Source: JAFGBI01 sp964454025 | GTDB taxonomy: Bacteria > Myxococcota_A > Polyangia > Polyangiales > Polyangiaceae | DNA length: 64,000 nucleotides | Assembly (NCBI GenBank): GCA_964454025.1 | Contig: CAYVRP010000012.1 | Coordinates: 38,358-102,357, forward strand | Reading direction: 5' to 3' | In this document: piece by piece, positions 25,146 to 34,665 of the stretch | Layout: the number at the start of each line of letters is the position of its first letter | Numbering within the stretch: the stretch's first letter is position 1 | Program-made: the position numbers and the translations under genes | The notes under the pieces: model-generated | Seen by the model: only the letters and a program-made list of their open reading frames with translations | What the model was told of the DNA's origin: nothing | The model's database searches: none

Positions 25146-28100
25146 TCACGGCGGGCGCCCGGGCGGCTGCGGCACCGCGACGTCTCGCTCGCCCAGCCCC
25201 AGGGCCGCGGGCAGCGCCGAGGGCGGCGCGGTGAGGGTGGGGCCATCGCCGCCGGTCGAAGCCCCGATCCTGGGGCCCACGCCCAGGCGCTCGCCGAGCG
25301 CCTCCGCCACCCTCGGCAGGATGACCGACACCCCGGTCGCCGCGCCCGAGGCCAGGGCCGCCGTGGCCCACGCGAGGGGACCGAGCGGACGGCAGCCGAA
25401 GATCTGGCTGATGCCCGGGGTCTGCACCACGGCGCCGAGGAGGGCGGCCGACGCGAGGCTGGTGGTCAGGACTGGAGCGCTGGCGCCCCCCGAAGCGAGC
25501 GTCTGCCCGAGCTGGGTCCCGACCAGCGCGACGAGCCCCACCGTGCGGGCTCGCTCCTCGTCCCCGGAGAGCCGCGCGAAGAGCCAGGCCGCGCCGGCGC
25601 CGGCCGCGGTCACCACGGCGCGCGACGCGATGTCGCGATCGAGCAGGCGCCCGAGCGAAGCGTCGGGCCCCTCGCGCGCGAGCGCCACGAGCGAGGACTC
25701 GCCGGAGGAGCGAAGCGCGACGGCCATCGCGGGCGCGACGTCGGTGAGCACGTTCACCAGGAGTAGCTGGCGCGGGTTGAGCGGCGGCTTGCCGTCAAGA
25801 AGCCCCCCGGCGAGCGCGAAGCCAACCTCGCCGAGGTTGCCGCCCACGAGGATCGAGACGGCGTCCCGCACCGACGCCCAGAGCGCACGCCCCTCGACGA
25901 TCGCGTCGGCGATGGTTTCGATCCGCTCGTCGGTCACCACCACGTCAGCAGCGACGCGCGCGGCCGACGTGCTGCGCTCACCGAGAGCGATGCCGACGTC
26001 GGCGAGCCGGATCGCCGGCGCGTCGTTGGCGCCGTCGCCCACCATCGCGACCACCCGACCGCGGCGCTGGAACGCGCGGACCACGCGGACCTTCTGCGCC
26101 GGCGCGACCCGCGCGAACACCCGGACCTGTTCGACCCGCGCGTCGAGCTCGTCGTCGGTCATCCGCCCGAGCTCCGGCCCGGTGAGGAGCTCGCCCGGGA
26201 GCAGGCCGAGGGCGGCGGCGATGGCCCGCGCCGTACCGGGGTGGTCGCCGGTCGCCATCACCGTCCGCACCCCGGCCCGATCGAGACGCTCGAGCGCCGC
26301 TGCCGCGGTGGGCCGGACGGGATCGCTGAAGGTGAGGAAGCCCCGGAATTCGAGCCCCGCGAGCCGATCGAGGGAAACCGCGTCCGCCTTCGCATCGCCG
26401 ACGCGCTCCGCGACCGCCAGGACGCGCAGCCCCCGTCGGGCCAGCAACCCGGCCAGCACGTGGAGCTGACCGTTGGCCACGGCGTCGAGGGGGACCGTGG
26501 CGCCGGCGCGTCGCCACGAGACGCAGTGCCTGAGCACCGTCTCGGGCGCCCCCTTCACGGACAAGACGCGGCCGGCGTCGGCGCCCGCGAGGCTCGCGTG
26601 GTAGCCGCGGCCAGCCTCGAACGCGAGCTCCTCGGACCGGCGCCACCCCGGGCACCCCGCCTGGGGGACGAGGCCGACGCGGGCGGCGGCGCGCACCAGC
26701 GCGGCGTCCGTGGGGTCCGCCGGGCCCGCGCTCGCGCGCCGCACCGCCGTGGCGCGCAGTCCGATGGCCAGCGCGTCGAGCCGAGCCTCGGAGAGGGCTC
26801 CCACCTCCTCTTCGACGACGCCGTCGGAGACGGAGGCGAGCTCGATCCGTCCCTCGGTGAGGGTCCCGGTCTTGTCCACGCAGAGGATCTCGACCCGGCC
26901 GAGCGCCTCGATGGCGCTCGGGTTTCGCACCAGCGCACCCCGGCGAGCCAGGCGCTTGGCGCTGGCGAGCTCGGCCGCGGTCGCGAGCAGGGGCAGCCCC
27001 TCGGGCACCGACGCCACGGCCAAGCTCACGCCGGAGCCGACCAGCTCGCGGAGCTTCCTGCCGCGCAGCAGCCCGAGGCCGACGAGGCTCGCGCCCGAAG
27101 CGAGCGCGACCGGTCCCGTCAGGTTGATCAGCGAACGCAGCCGCCGATCGACCCCGCTCTGTTCCGTGACGCGGGGAGAACCGTGCGCCGCGCGCCGGGC
27201 CTCCGTATCTTCGCCGGCGGCGACCACCACCGCGGTGGCGCGGCCGGCGACGATCGCGGTGCCTTCGAAGAGCATCGAGCTCCGGTCCGCGAGCGCAGCC
27301 TGGAAGCTCGGAGCCGCGGCCTTGGTGACAGGGAGGGACTCGCCGGTGAGGCTGGACGCGTCCACCTCGAGCGAGGTGGCGTCGATGATCCGGCAGTCGG
27401 CGGGGACCACGTCGCCGGCGTACAGCTCGATCACGTCCCCCTGCACGAGCTCGTCGGCGTCCACCTCCTGGCGGTGCCCGGCGCGCCGCGCGACGGCCCG
27501 CCGCCGGGTGGTGCGGGAGAGGTCACGGATGGCGCGCTCGGTGAAGAAGCGTTGCAGGCCCCCCACGACCGCGTTGAGCGCGCCGACCCCGCCGCCCATC
27601 CCCGCGTCCGTCATGGATCCGACCACGGCAGAGAGCCCGGCGCCCGCTGCGAGGAGCGGCGCCAGGGGGTTGAAGAGCTCGTTGGTGATCGCCTCGGTGA
27701 GCTCGACGAGCCCGGGACGCTCGCGGCGGCGAGCAGGGAGGCGGCGCTGGATCTCGTGCTTGAGCAGCCCCTTCTCGGAGCTCCCCAGCCGCCGTAGGAC
27801 TCCCTCGGCGTCCAGCGCGTGCCAGGGGGTGCAGTCGCGCACCCGCGGTGGCGTCCGGCGATCGAGCTCGAGGGAGGCCCGCAGAGCGTTGGCCATCGCG
27901 ACCAGGCTCGCGGTGTTGACCACTGCCAGCACGCGCCCGGTGGTCACCGGCGCGGCGCCCCCCGCAGCGACGAGCGCCCCGAGGGTGGCGGACCCGAGCG
28001 CGATGTTGACGCTCTGCCGAGCGACGGCGCGCGCGACCACGCAGGCCTCGAGGAAGAAGCGTACGTCCGAGAGGTCGGCGCGGCAGATGACGTGAGCGCT

Positions 28101-29636
28101 CCAGGGGGCGGGATCGCGCGCTCGCATCAGACCGATGCCGCAGTCGGCGCGCGCGAGCGCCGCGGCCTGCGCCGCCGTCCCCACGAAGGCCACCGCGCGC
28201 CCGTCGCGCTGGAGCCGCTGTATCGCGGCCTCGAGCGGCGTGTCGAGGGGGATCACGTCGTCGGCGTCGACCCCTTGGAGGCAGGTTTCGTCGACGCCCC
28301 CGAGCACGACCCGCATGCCGGCGGCGTGGGCGGCGGCGACGAGCTCCTCGGCCCCGGTCTGGGGGATGACCCGCATCTCGACGACGGCGACGAGGTTGGC
28401 GTCGTGGACGAGCGCCAGCGTCAGGGCACCCGATCGGGCAAGGGCGGCGCTCCGCAGGGCGAGCGCCGGCGGGGGCACCGGGCGCAGCAGCGCCGGCGGC
28501 CCCAGCGTCCAGCCCTCACCGCTGCGACACTCGACGGGGTGCTCGGGGTCGAAGAGGCGCTGGACCTGCCGGCGCGCCAGGTCCGGATCGACCGAGCCGT
28601 CACAAAGGACCTCGCCTACCGCGAACCGACCCCGGCTGAGCAGGTCACCCTGGAGCACGAGGCAGTCGATGCGATCGAGTCGCCGCAGGACGCCGGGGTC
28701 GAGCACGACCAGCGAGCGCGCCGCGAGGGACTTGGCCAGCTCCGCGACGAACATGTCACGGCCGAGCGTCGCGGGCTTGGGGAGCGCGCCGAAGAGCGCG
28801 GCCACGGAGCGCTGCAGGTCGCGCGTGGTGAGGAAGCTCACGCCGAAGCCGGCGAGCGAGAGGACCCAGGCGCGGTCAGCGTACTCCTCGACGGGTCCCC
28901 GCGGCAGCGCCACGGGCCGCACACCAGGACGCGCCGCCTCCGGCGCATGCTCGGCGCGCTCGGCCGTGAGCTCCGCCTCGCGCCGCACCCACGCCTGGTG
29001 GAGCGCCGCCGCCTCCTGGAGCTGCGCGCGCTTGTGCAGCGCGTCCACCAGCGAGCTCACGGGGCGTTGCGCGACCGCGTGGGTCACGGAGGAGAGCAGC
29101 TCGAGCAGGTGCTCGGCGCGCTCGGCGCCCAGGCGCTCGGCCACGAGCTCGCGCAGGCGGGTGGAGCGGAAGAGCGCGACGGCGCCGAGCGCGTGGCCGG
29201 CGAGCGCGGACGGGCGCAGGGGCGACAGTCGGAGCATGAGGCCCACCGCGGCCGCCGTCGCGTCGGCGATGAGCTGGAGGCGGAGTCGGTCGAGGGGCTC
29301 CGCGTCGGCGGGGTGCTCGGCGCCGAACTCGGAGCCCGGCTCCGCGTAGATCCCGGCCTCCCGCTCCGCAGCGGCGACCAGCGCTTCGAGCTCCGCCAGC
29401 GCGCAGGTGCCGCGCTCGAACGCGAACACGACTCGGCGCGTGTGCGGGTTCACTTCGACCCAGCGGACGGACGGCAGCGCCCGGGCTCGGGCCTCGACCG
29501 CCCGGGTCAGGGCGACAAGCTCCTTCCCCTCGACGGGGCGGTACTCGACGTGCGCGCGAACCTCCGTGAGGTACGCCCGCCGGGATCGCGGCGCGAGCGT
29601 CCCGAGCACCGAGCTCAGGGTGGCGCGCAGTTCCAT
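25146..29636 (-). CDS. CtpI-like P-type ATPase with an N-terminal degenerate ATPase module
   Basis: A 1496-aa protein from an ATG with AGGAGG 4 bases upstream. The C-terminal half (from about residue 660) is a complete P-type ATPase: DASSLTGESLPVTK, phosphorylation motif DKTGT (Asp921), SVKGAPE (nucleotide domain), MATGDHPGTA and VGDGANDAPA. The N-terminal half has a HMA-like ferredoxin fold (about 15-100) and a second ATPase-like region that lacks catalysis: LVLQGDLLSRGRF (Gln329) lies where DKTGT is expected, and FVGTAAQAAALA where GDGxNDxPAL is. The same two-module architecture occurs in mycobacterial CtpI. It sits in the inner membrane; the ion is unknown, with features closest to Ca/Mg-type pumps. 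Confidence 0.85.
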   Translation of the reverse strand: MELRATLSSVLGTLAPRSRRAYLTEVRAHVEYRPVEGKELVALTRAVEARARALPSVRWVEVNPHTRRVVFAFERGTCALAELEALVAAAEREAGIYAEPGSEFGAEHPADAEPLDRLRLQLIADATAAAVGLMLRLSPLRPSALAGHALGAVALFRSTRLRELVAERLGAERAEHLLELLSSVTHAVAQRPVSSLVDALHKRAQLQEAAALHQAWVRREAELTAERAEHAPEAARPGVRPVALPRGPVEEYADRAWVLSLAGFGVSFLTTRDLQRSVAALFGALPKPATLGRDMFVAELAKSLAARSLVVLDPGVLRRLDRIDCLVLQGDLLSRGRFAVGEVLCDGSVDPDLARRQVQRLFDPEHPVECRSGEGWTLGPPALLRPVPPPALALRSAALARSGALTLALVHDANLVAVVEMRVIPQTGAEELVAAAHAAGMRVVLGGVDETCLQGVDADDVIPLDTPLEAAIQRLQRDGRAVAFVGTAAQAAALARADCGIGLMRARDPAPWSAHVICRADLSDVRFFLEACVVARAVARQSVNIALGSATLGALVAAGGAAPVTTGRVLAVVNTASLVAMANALRASLELDRRTPPRVRDCTPWHALDAEGVLRRLGSSEKGLLKHEIQRRLPARRRERPGLVELTEAITNELFNPLAPLLAAGAGLSAVVGSMTDAGMGGGVGALNAVVGGLQRFFTERAIRDLSRTTRRRAVARRAGHRQEVDADELVQGDVIELYAGDVVPADCRIIDATSLEVDASSLTGESLPVTKAAAPSFQAALADRSSMLFEGTAIVAGRATAVVVAAGEDTEARRAAHGSPRVTEQSGVDRRLRSLINLTGPVALASGASLVGLGLLRGRKLRELVGSGVSLAVASVPEGLPLLATAAELASAKRLARRGALVRNPSAIEALGRVEILCVDKTGTLTEGRIELASVSDGVVEEEVGALSEARLDALAIGLRATAVRRASAGPADPTDAALVRAAARVGLVPQAGCPGWRRSEELAFEAGRGYHASLAGADAGRVLSVKGAPETVLRHCVSWRRAGATVPLDAVANGQLHVLAGLLARRGLRVLAVAERVGDAKADAVSLDRLAGLEFRGFLTFSDPVRPTAAAALERLDRAGVRTVMATGDHPGTARAIAAALGLLPGELLTGPELGRMTDDELDARVEQVRVFARVAPAQKVRVVRAFQRRGRVVAMVGDGANDAPAIRLADVGIALGERSTSAARVAADVVVTDERIETIADAIVEGRALWASVRDAVSILVGGNLGEVGFALAGGLLDGKPPLNPRQLLLVNVLTDVAPAMAVALRSSGESSLVALAREGPDASLGRLLDRDIASRAVVTAAGAGAAWLFARLSGDEERARTVGLVALVGTQLGQTLASGGASAPVLTTSLASAALLGAVVQTPGISQIFGCRPLGPLAWATAALASGAATGVSVILPRVAEALGERLGVGPRIGASTGGDGPTLTAPPSALPAALGLGERDVAVPQPPGRPP

Positions 29637-29731
29637 GTGCCTCCTAGATGCCACGGATTGGCCCGAAGCAGAACGGGCACGCCGAGGTCGGGGTGATCGC
29701 CGGGCGCCGGCGCCATGCGGCGGGGTCGCGC

Positions 29732-29769
29732 CCCCGGGGCCGTGCGCGACGTACCCCGCGGCCCCGGGG
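29732..29769. repeat. Inverted repeat between divergent ATPase and PlsC genes
   Basis: CCCCGGGGCC (29732-29741) and GGCCCCGGGG (29760-29769) form a 10-bp inverted repeat with an 18-base spacer, and each arm is itself palindromic. It lies in the shared promoter region of the divergent genes starting at 29636 and 29828. It could be an operator, or just a fold-prone GC block. Confidence 0.4.
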
Positions 29770-29827
29770 CCGAGCGGCGGCGCCACGTCCATGACGGACG
29801 ACCCGATTCGTGATAGCCGCACGGCGC

Positions 29828-30652
29828 ATGCCGCGCTCGAAGCTCCTCGACGCCGGTCAGGATCGCCTCTCGGCGGTCGAGCGATTCCACATCGCGTTCA
29901 TCGAGCGGTCGTTGCGGCCGGGGGTGCTCGACCGGACGCTCCGCTTCGGTCAGCGCCACGTCGGGGCGACCTGGATCCACCTGGCCACGCGGCGCCTGCT
30001 CCACGTCATCGGGACCGAGCATCTGCCGGTGTTCGATCCGCAGCAGAGCTACCTCCTCGTCGCCAATCACCGGAGCTTCTTCGACCTTTACACCATCACC
30101 ACCTTCCTCGTGCGCCGGGGCCTGCGGCACCGGATCCTTTTCCCCGTGCGGAGCGAGTTCTTCTACGACCGGCGGCTCGGGTTCCTGGTGAACGGGGCCA
30201 TGAGCTTCTTCGCCATGTACCCGCCCGTCTTCCGTGAGCGCGAGCGGCTCGCGTTGAACGTCGTCAGTCTCGACGTGCTGGCCGAGCTGCTCAGGGGAGG
30301 CGGGTTCTTCGCCGGCGTGCACCCGGAGGGGACCCGGAACCTGGGCAGTGACCCGTACGCGCTCCTGCCCGCGCAGCGGGGCGTGGGGCGGCTCGCGCAC
30401 CGGGCGCGCGCGGCCGTGATCCCGGCGTTCGTGAACGGTCTCGGCAACGACTTCGTCGCGCAGGTCCGCGGCGGCCTGAACGGCCGCGGGACGCCCATCG
30501 GGCTCGTGTTCGGAGAGCCCGTGCCCCTGGACGACCTGTACGAGCAGCGCGGCTCCCAGCGCGTACATCGGGAAATCGCCGAACGGTCCCTGGCCGCCGT
30601 GGCCGCGCTCGGCGAGATCGAGCGCCGCGCGCGGGAGCGGCGGTTCCAGTGA
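29828..30652 (+). CDS. PlsC-like 1-acyl-glycerol-3-phosphate acyltransferase
   Basis: A 274-aa protein with the acyltransferase signature: NHRSFFD (HX4D, His81 and Asp86, the catalytic pair), GVHPEGTR around residue 168 (substrate-binding block III) and a following IPAFVNGL block. Such enzymes acylate lysophosphatidic acid or a related lysolipid at the inner membrane. The N-terminal 60 residues are amphipathic, not a clear transmembrane helix. The ATG at 29828 was chosen; a GTG six codons upstream is possible. No other lipid genes are next to it, so the exact acceptor is not certain. Confidence 0.82.
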   Translation: MPRSKLLDAGQDRLSAVERFHIAFIERSLRPGVLDRTLRFGQRHVGATWIHLATRRLLHVIGTEHLPVFDPQQSYLLVANHRSFFDLYTITTFLVRRGLRHRILFPVRSEFFYDRRLGFLVNGAMSFFAMYPPVFRERERLALNVVSLDVLAELLRGGGFFAGVHPEGTRNLGSDPYALLPAQRGVGRLAHRARAAVIPAFVNGLGNDFVAQVRGGLNGRGTPIGLVFGEPVPLDDLYEQRGSQRVHREIAERSLAAVAALGEIERRARERRFQ

Positions 30653-31207
30653 GGGGCACCGCCAGGGGAAGGCAGGGGCGGCGCCGGGGTCCGTCCGCCG
30701 GGGAGCCCAAGGAAGCCGGGGCGGCAGGGTTCCACGCCCGGAGGTCTGCAGGAACCTGCGCCTCGGGATCCCCTGGGCGGCGCTGGCGCCGCTCCCTGCC
30801 TGCTGGCAGCGTCCGCAGGTGTCCGAAGCCGCGGTGGAGCAGCTCGAGTGCCCACGAGTGCACGTGGTGGTGAACGGACTTGTGCGCGCCGGACCGACGA
30901 ATGGCGCCCCCGCAACGACGGCCGACTCCAGGGTCTGGCGCGGCGCGCGCGGACTGTGGTGAGACGAGCGCCTGGTCATGCGGTGCGACCGCGAGCAGCG
31001 GGAACGCGTGGTCCTCGACGCGCTCCCCCGCTCGCGAGGAGGGCGGGCGCGGCAGGCGCGCGCGCGAGACCACCCGCCCCCGCCGGCGCGCCCCGCCCCG
31101 GGACGCCGGGGGTGGCGCGAGGCCCGGCTGACCGGGATCCCATCGGCGCCCGCCTGTCGGCGCCGGACGCGCGCGACCGCTGCGCCGACCCGGTAAGGTC
31201 TGATATC
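30653..31207. other. Intergenic region of about 550 bp, no gene seen
   Basis: Frames here are short, Arg/Gly/Ser-rich and lack motifs or ribosome-binding sites, so they look like chance frames in GC-rich DNA. The region separates the acyltransferase from the coiled-coil gene and probably holds the promoter of the latter. No RNA gene was recognised. Confidence 0.5.
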
Positions 31208-32707
31208 GTGGAGCCGATGGCCGCCGGGAAGCCGCCGCCACCACCGGAGACGACCGGGCTCGACCTGGGGTTGCCCGAGCCGCCCCCGGCGCAGATCCCG
31301 GAGCTCAGCCTGCCGGCGCCGCCGTCTCGGGCCCAGCGCTCCTCCGGGACCCGACCCGCCGCCGCCCGCCCCGCCGCGGTGGCGCCGCCGGCCGCAGCGA
31401 AGCTCGACCTCGACTTCCAGGCCGCCGTGAGCCGGTCGGCGGCGACGATGAACCGCGCGGGCGGCGTAGTGCTGGGCGACGACCTCGACGACTTCGACAT
31501 GGAGGCGGCGCCGGAGATCGCGGTCGCGGTGTCGCTCCGCCCCGAGAAGGAAACCAAGCCGCTGCCGACCGGGGTGACGCCGGACGCGGAGGCGCTGGCG
31601 ATCACCAGCGTCGACACGTTCCGCGCCGGCGGCTTCGGGCCGGCGCCCGCGGCCTGGTACCTCACCCCCATCTACGCCGTCAACGTCCTGCGCCGCCGCC
31701 GCCAGCTGCGCGTCGAGACGGCTGCGCTCGCCAAGAAACTCGCGGCCGCCGAGGACGCGCGGGACGCGGCGCTCGACGAGCTGGCCGGCACGCTCTGGAG
31801 CCGGCTCGAGCAGGATCGGCGGTTCGACGAGGTGCTCGAGCGCGCGCGGGCCGCGGAGAAGGAGGCGGCCGCCGCGGCGGAGGCGCTGGCGAGCACCAAC
31901 GCCACCTTCCGCGAGGAGCTCCAGCGCGTCGACCGTGCCCGGGCCGACCTCGAGCAGCAGCGGACTGCCCGCCTCGAAGCCGAAAAGCTCCGGGAGCAGG
32001 AGCACGCGCAGCTCGAGCGCAACCTGCTGCGCGCGGAGGCTCTCCTGCAGCGGGCGAGCATCGAGCGCCGCAACGGCCGACAGCTCGAGGAGCAGGCCGC
32101 GGCGAACAAGGGGGCTCGCCTACCTGACGGGCACGCGGAGCGGATGGCGGCGCTCGAGGCGAAGCTCCAGGAGCTCACGCGGGACGTGGAGCAGCACCGC
32201 GCCCTGGTGAAGGAGGCGCTGGCCGCGGTCCGGCAGGCGCAAGGGGAAACCCAACACCTGACGCGGGAGATCCGCCGAGTGGACGCCGAGCGCCGCGCGC
32301 TCGAGGCGAAGTACTCGCACGAGTCGTCGAGCCGGTCCGCGATCGTGGGCACCGCCGAGCGCGCGCGCCGCGACGCCCGCGCGGACGTGGGGCGCGCGCT
32401 GCTCAAGGTCGACGTCGGGGCCTCCCTCCCCGAACGAGAGCTCGATGCGCTGCGGGCGCACGACGAGGTGGTCCGCCACCTCGCGCGCGAGTACCTCAGC
32501 CACGCCAAGGGGATCGACGCCTACGACGCGCAGGGTTACGCGACCGGCCGTACCCTGCTCGTGGTGGCGGGGCTCCTCGCCGTCGGAATGCTCGGGTTGC
32601 TGGTCGTCGGTGCGCGCGGCTGCGGTTCGGAGCGAGCTCCCGGCGCGACCGAGGAGCCGCTGCACGGCCGGCTTGGTGTCCCCGCGACGCTCATAGCCAG
32701 GGGTTGA
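31208..32707 (+). CDS. Coiled-coil protein with C-terminal membrane anchor
   Basis: A 499-aa protein. Residues 1-75 are Pro/Ala-rich and probably disordered. Residues about 85-160 include an acidic patch (DDLDDFDME). Residues about 170-425 form a long Ala/Glu/Arg/Leu heptad coiled coil, and residues about 447-470 form one hydrophobic helix (LLVVAGLLAVGMLGLLVVG), followed by a short polar tail. This makes it a tail-anchored cytoplasmic rod. No signal peptide and no known family. A start at GTG 31208 (AAGG upstream) or ATG 31217 is possible. Its 3' end overlaps the convergent NuoH-like gene by 17 bases. A scaffold role is plausible but unproven. Confidence 0.62.
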   Translation: MEPMAAGKPPPPPETTGLDLGLPEPPPAQIPELSLPAPPSRAQRSSGTRPAAARPAAVAPPAAAKLDLDFQAAVSRSAATMNRAGGVVLGDDLDDFDMEAAPEIAVAVSLRPEKETKPLPTGVTPDAEALAITSVDTFRAGGFGPAPAAWYLTPIYAVNVLRRRRQLRVETAALAKKLAAAEDARDAALDELAGTLWSRLEQDRRFDEVLERARAAEKEAAAAAEALASTNATFREELQRVDRARADLEQQRTARLEAEKLREQEHAQLERNLLRAEALLQRASIERRNGRQLEEQAAANKGARLPDGHAERMAALEAKLQELTRDVEQHRALVKEALAAVRQAQGETQHLTREIRRVDAERRALEAKYSHESSSRSAIVGTAERARRDARADVGRALLKVDVGASLPERELDALRAHDEVVRHLAREYLSHAKGIDAYDAQGYATGRTLLVVAGLLAVGMLGLLVVGARGCGSERAPGATEEPLHGRLGVPATLIARG

Positions 32708-34586
32708 CGCTCGGCTCGAGCGGGGGCCGCCGCCAGGAGCGGAGCACGCGCACCGCGACCACAGCGAGAAGCACGGCGACCAGCGCCGACAGCACGACGC
32801 CGAGGCTCCCCGACGCCGCGCGCACCAGGGGCTGCAGCGCGGGATGACCCCACGCCACGGCGAGCCCGACCACGACGAGAGAGCCGGGCACGACGACGCG
32901 CCAGCACGCGGAAGCCACCTCGGCGTGGCGGAGCCCGGGCATGACCCAGCGCAGCACGGCGACCAGCGCGACCACCGCCCAGGTCTTGGTGACCAGCAGG
33001 GCCGCCCCGACAGCCTGGAGCGGAATGCTGGCGCGCTGCTCGGTCGGCGTCACGCCCGGCAGGGCGTGGCCACCGAGCAGCGCGAGCGCGATCACGGCGG
33101 CGACCACGAGCACATGACCGGTGTCGGCGACCGCGAGGACCGAGCCGGCGGCACGGGTCGACGGCCCCGGCACCGCTAGGAACGGGTCAGGCTCGTCACC
33201 CGCCCGTGTGGCGGCGGGTCGCGGAACGAGCGAGAGCAGCGTGAGCGCGAGGCCCAGCGCGGTGGCTGGGGTGGCGAAGGCGTGCCATGTCCACGGCGCG
33301 GGCCCCTGCGTGAGCACCAGGTCGCGCACCCGCGTGCTCCCGGCCAGCAGCACGGCGGCCGTCAAGGTCGAGAGGAGCGGGAGCTGAAAGCCGAGCAGAA
33401 CCAGCCCCGTGCGCAGGCCGGCGACGAGCGACCAGTGCGGGCCGCCGAGCCTTCCGCCCGCAACGAGCCCGACGCAGACGAGGCCGGTGGTGGTCGCCAG
33501 GATGGCGAGGGGCAGGTCCGCCTCGGCGGCCAGGAAGATCCCATCGAAGGCGATGAAGGTGACGACGCCCACGACGGCGAGCAGCGCGAGGTAGGAGACG
33601 ACCCGGAGCGCCAGGGGGACGCCGGGGGGCAGCAACCCCTGCACGAGCGCGCAGGAGAGGCGGTAGAGCATCGCGCCGCCGCGCTCAGCGCTGTGCCCGG
33701 TCCCCAGCACGGCCTGCAGGCGCGAAGCGACGCGGCGCTCCACCCAGGTGAGCAGGCGACCCGGGAGGATCGCGAGCAGCGACATCGTCACCACGGCGAT
33801 GGCGACCAGGAGTCCCCCCACCCCGAGGGCTCCCGGGGGCATGGGGCTGACCCCGTCGAGATCCACGACCCGCTCGGCGGGATCGGCGAGCTGTCCCCGT
33901 CGCAGCCGCACCACGGCCCGGCGGGCGCCGGGTGCGAGCACGAAGTCGGCCTCGTCGACGACGCGGACTCCGCCGAAGGCGAGCAGCTGGTCTCCGGGCA
34001 GGAGCCCGGCCTGCGCCGAGCGCCCGTCGGGGTCGAGGGAGGTCCCGGTGACGCCCCGGGAGGGCGTGACGGTGACGGAAAGCCCCAGCGCGCCGAGCGC
34101 GGCCCTTCCCGCCTCGAGCTGGGCGCCGCGCGCCTCGTCGGAGGGGGGCAGCGCGAGCCAATCGATCTCGACCCCCCCGAGGCGCCCCCCCACCGGCGGG
34201 GCTCCGGGGAGGAGGGGGGAGAAGGCCACCACGACGGTGCCGTGGAACGTGGTGTGGCGCGCGGCGGGTCCGCGACCACAGAAGGCGGCCACGAGGTCGG
34301 GGTCGGCATCCAGCAGGAGGCGCTGACGCGAAACCGCCGCCACCCGCGCGACGATCCCGCGCGCGCTCACCGGGGGGACGCCAGGGCGGTGGAGGCGGCC
34401 GGCGAAGGTCGCGGTCCCCGTTCGGCCCTCGGGGAAGCCACCGCCCAGGATCTCGAGGCGGTCACCCACCTCCACGACCGAGGGGTGGACCGCGGTGACC
34501 TCGAGCAGCTCGGGCGCCTCGGATTGGACGGCGCAGCCCACGAGCCAGCCGCAGAGCGCGAGCGAGGGGGCCGGGCCGAGGCGCAT
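32691..34586 (-). CDS. IPT/TIG-PDZ-NuoH-like membrane fusion protein
   Basis: A 631-aa protein. A lipobox-like signal (LVGC, Cys18) is followed by an IPT/TIG-like fold (about 30-120), then a PDZ domain (about 165-240; SAQAGLLPGDQLLAFGG is the typical PDZ loop and strand). From about residue 257 there are eight or so helices that follow complex I subunit H (NuoH): WVERRVASRLQ (281-291), LVCVGLVAGGRLGG then SLVAGLRTGLVLL, and WVMPGLRHAEVASACWRVVVPGSL, matching the RatxPRxRyDqLmxlgWKxllP segment. The NuoH Glu-rich loop (AEtNRxPFD and EY) is replaced (SLVPRPAATR), and SYE is GFQ. No other nuo genes are near. Substrate or partner unknown. Confidence 0.68.
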   Translation of the reverse strand: MRLGPAPSLALCGWLVGCAVQSEAPELLEVTAVHPSVVEVGDRLEILGGGFPEGRTGTATFAGRLHRPGVPPVSARGIVARVAAVSRQRLLLDADPDLVAAFCGRGPAARHTTFHGTVVVAFSPLLPGAPPVGGRLGGVEIDWLALPPSDEARGAQLEAGRAALGALGLSVTVTPSRGVTGTSLDPDGRSAQAGLLPGDQLLAFGGVRVVDEADFVLAPGARRAVVRLRRGQLADPAERVVDLDGVSPMPPGALGVGGLLVAIAVVTMSLLAILPGRLLTWVERRVASRLQAVLGTGHSAERGGAMLYRLSCALVQGLLPPGVPLALRVVSYLALLAVVGVVTFIAFDGIFLAAEADLPLAILATTTGLVCVGLVAGGRLGGPHWSLVAGLRTGLVLLGFQLPLLSTLTAAVLLAGSTRVRDLVLTQGPAPWTWHAFATPATALGLALTLLSLVPRPAATRAGDEPDPFLAVPGPSTRAAGSVLAVADTGHVLVVAAVIALALLGGHALPGVTPTEQRASIPLQAVGAALLVTKTWAVVALVAVLRWVMPGLRHAEVASACWRVVVPGSLVVVGLAVAWGHPALQPLVRAASGSLGVVLSALVAVLLAVVAVRVLRSWRRPPLEPSVNPWL

Positions 34587-34665
34587 CGAACCGGCTATAT
34601 CGCAGGGGGAAAGACGGGGCGAAAAAGCGGCGGGCGGCCGCCGCGCGGGCCGCGCCGGCGACGCC

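Noticed and set aside
29637..29822. N-terminal extension of the P-type ATPase to a start at 29822
   Set aside because: The ATG at 29636 has AGGAGG at ideal spacing, and the extension is low-complexity and would overlap the divergent promoter region.
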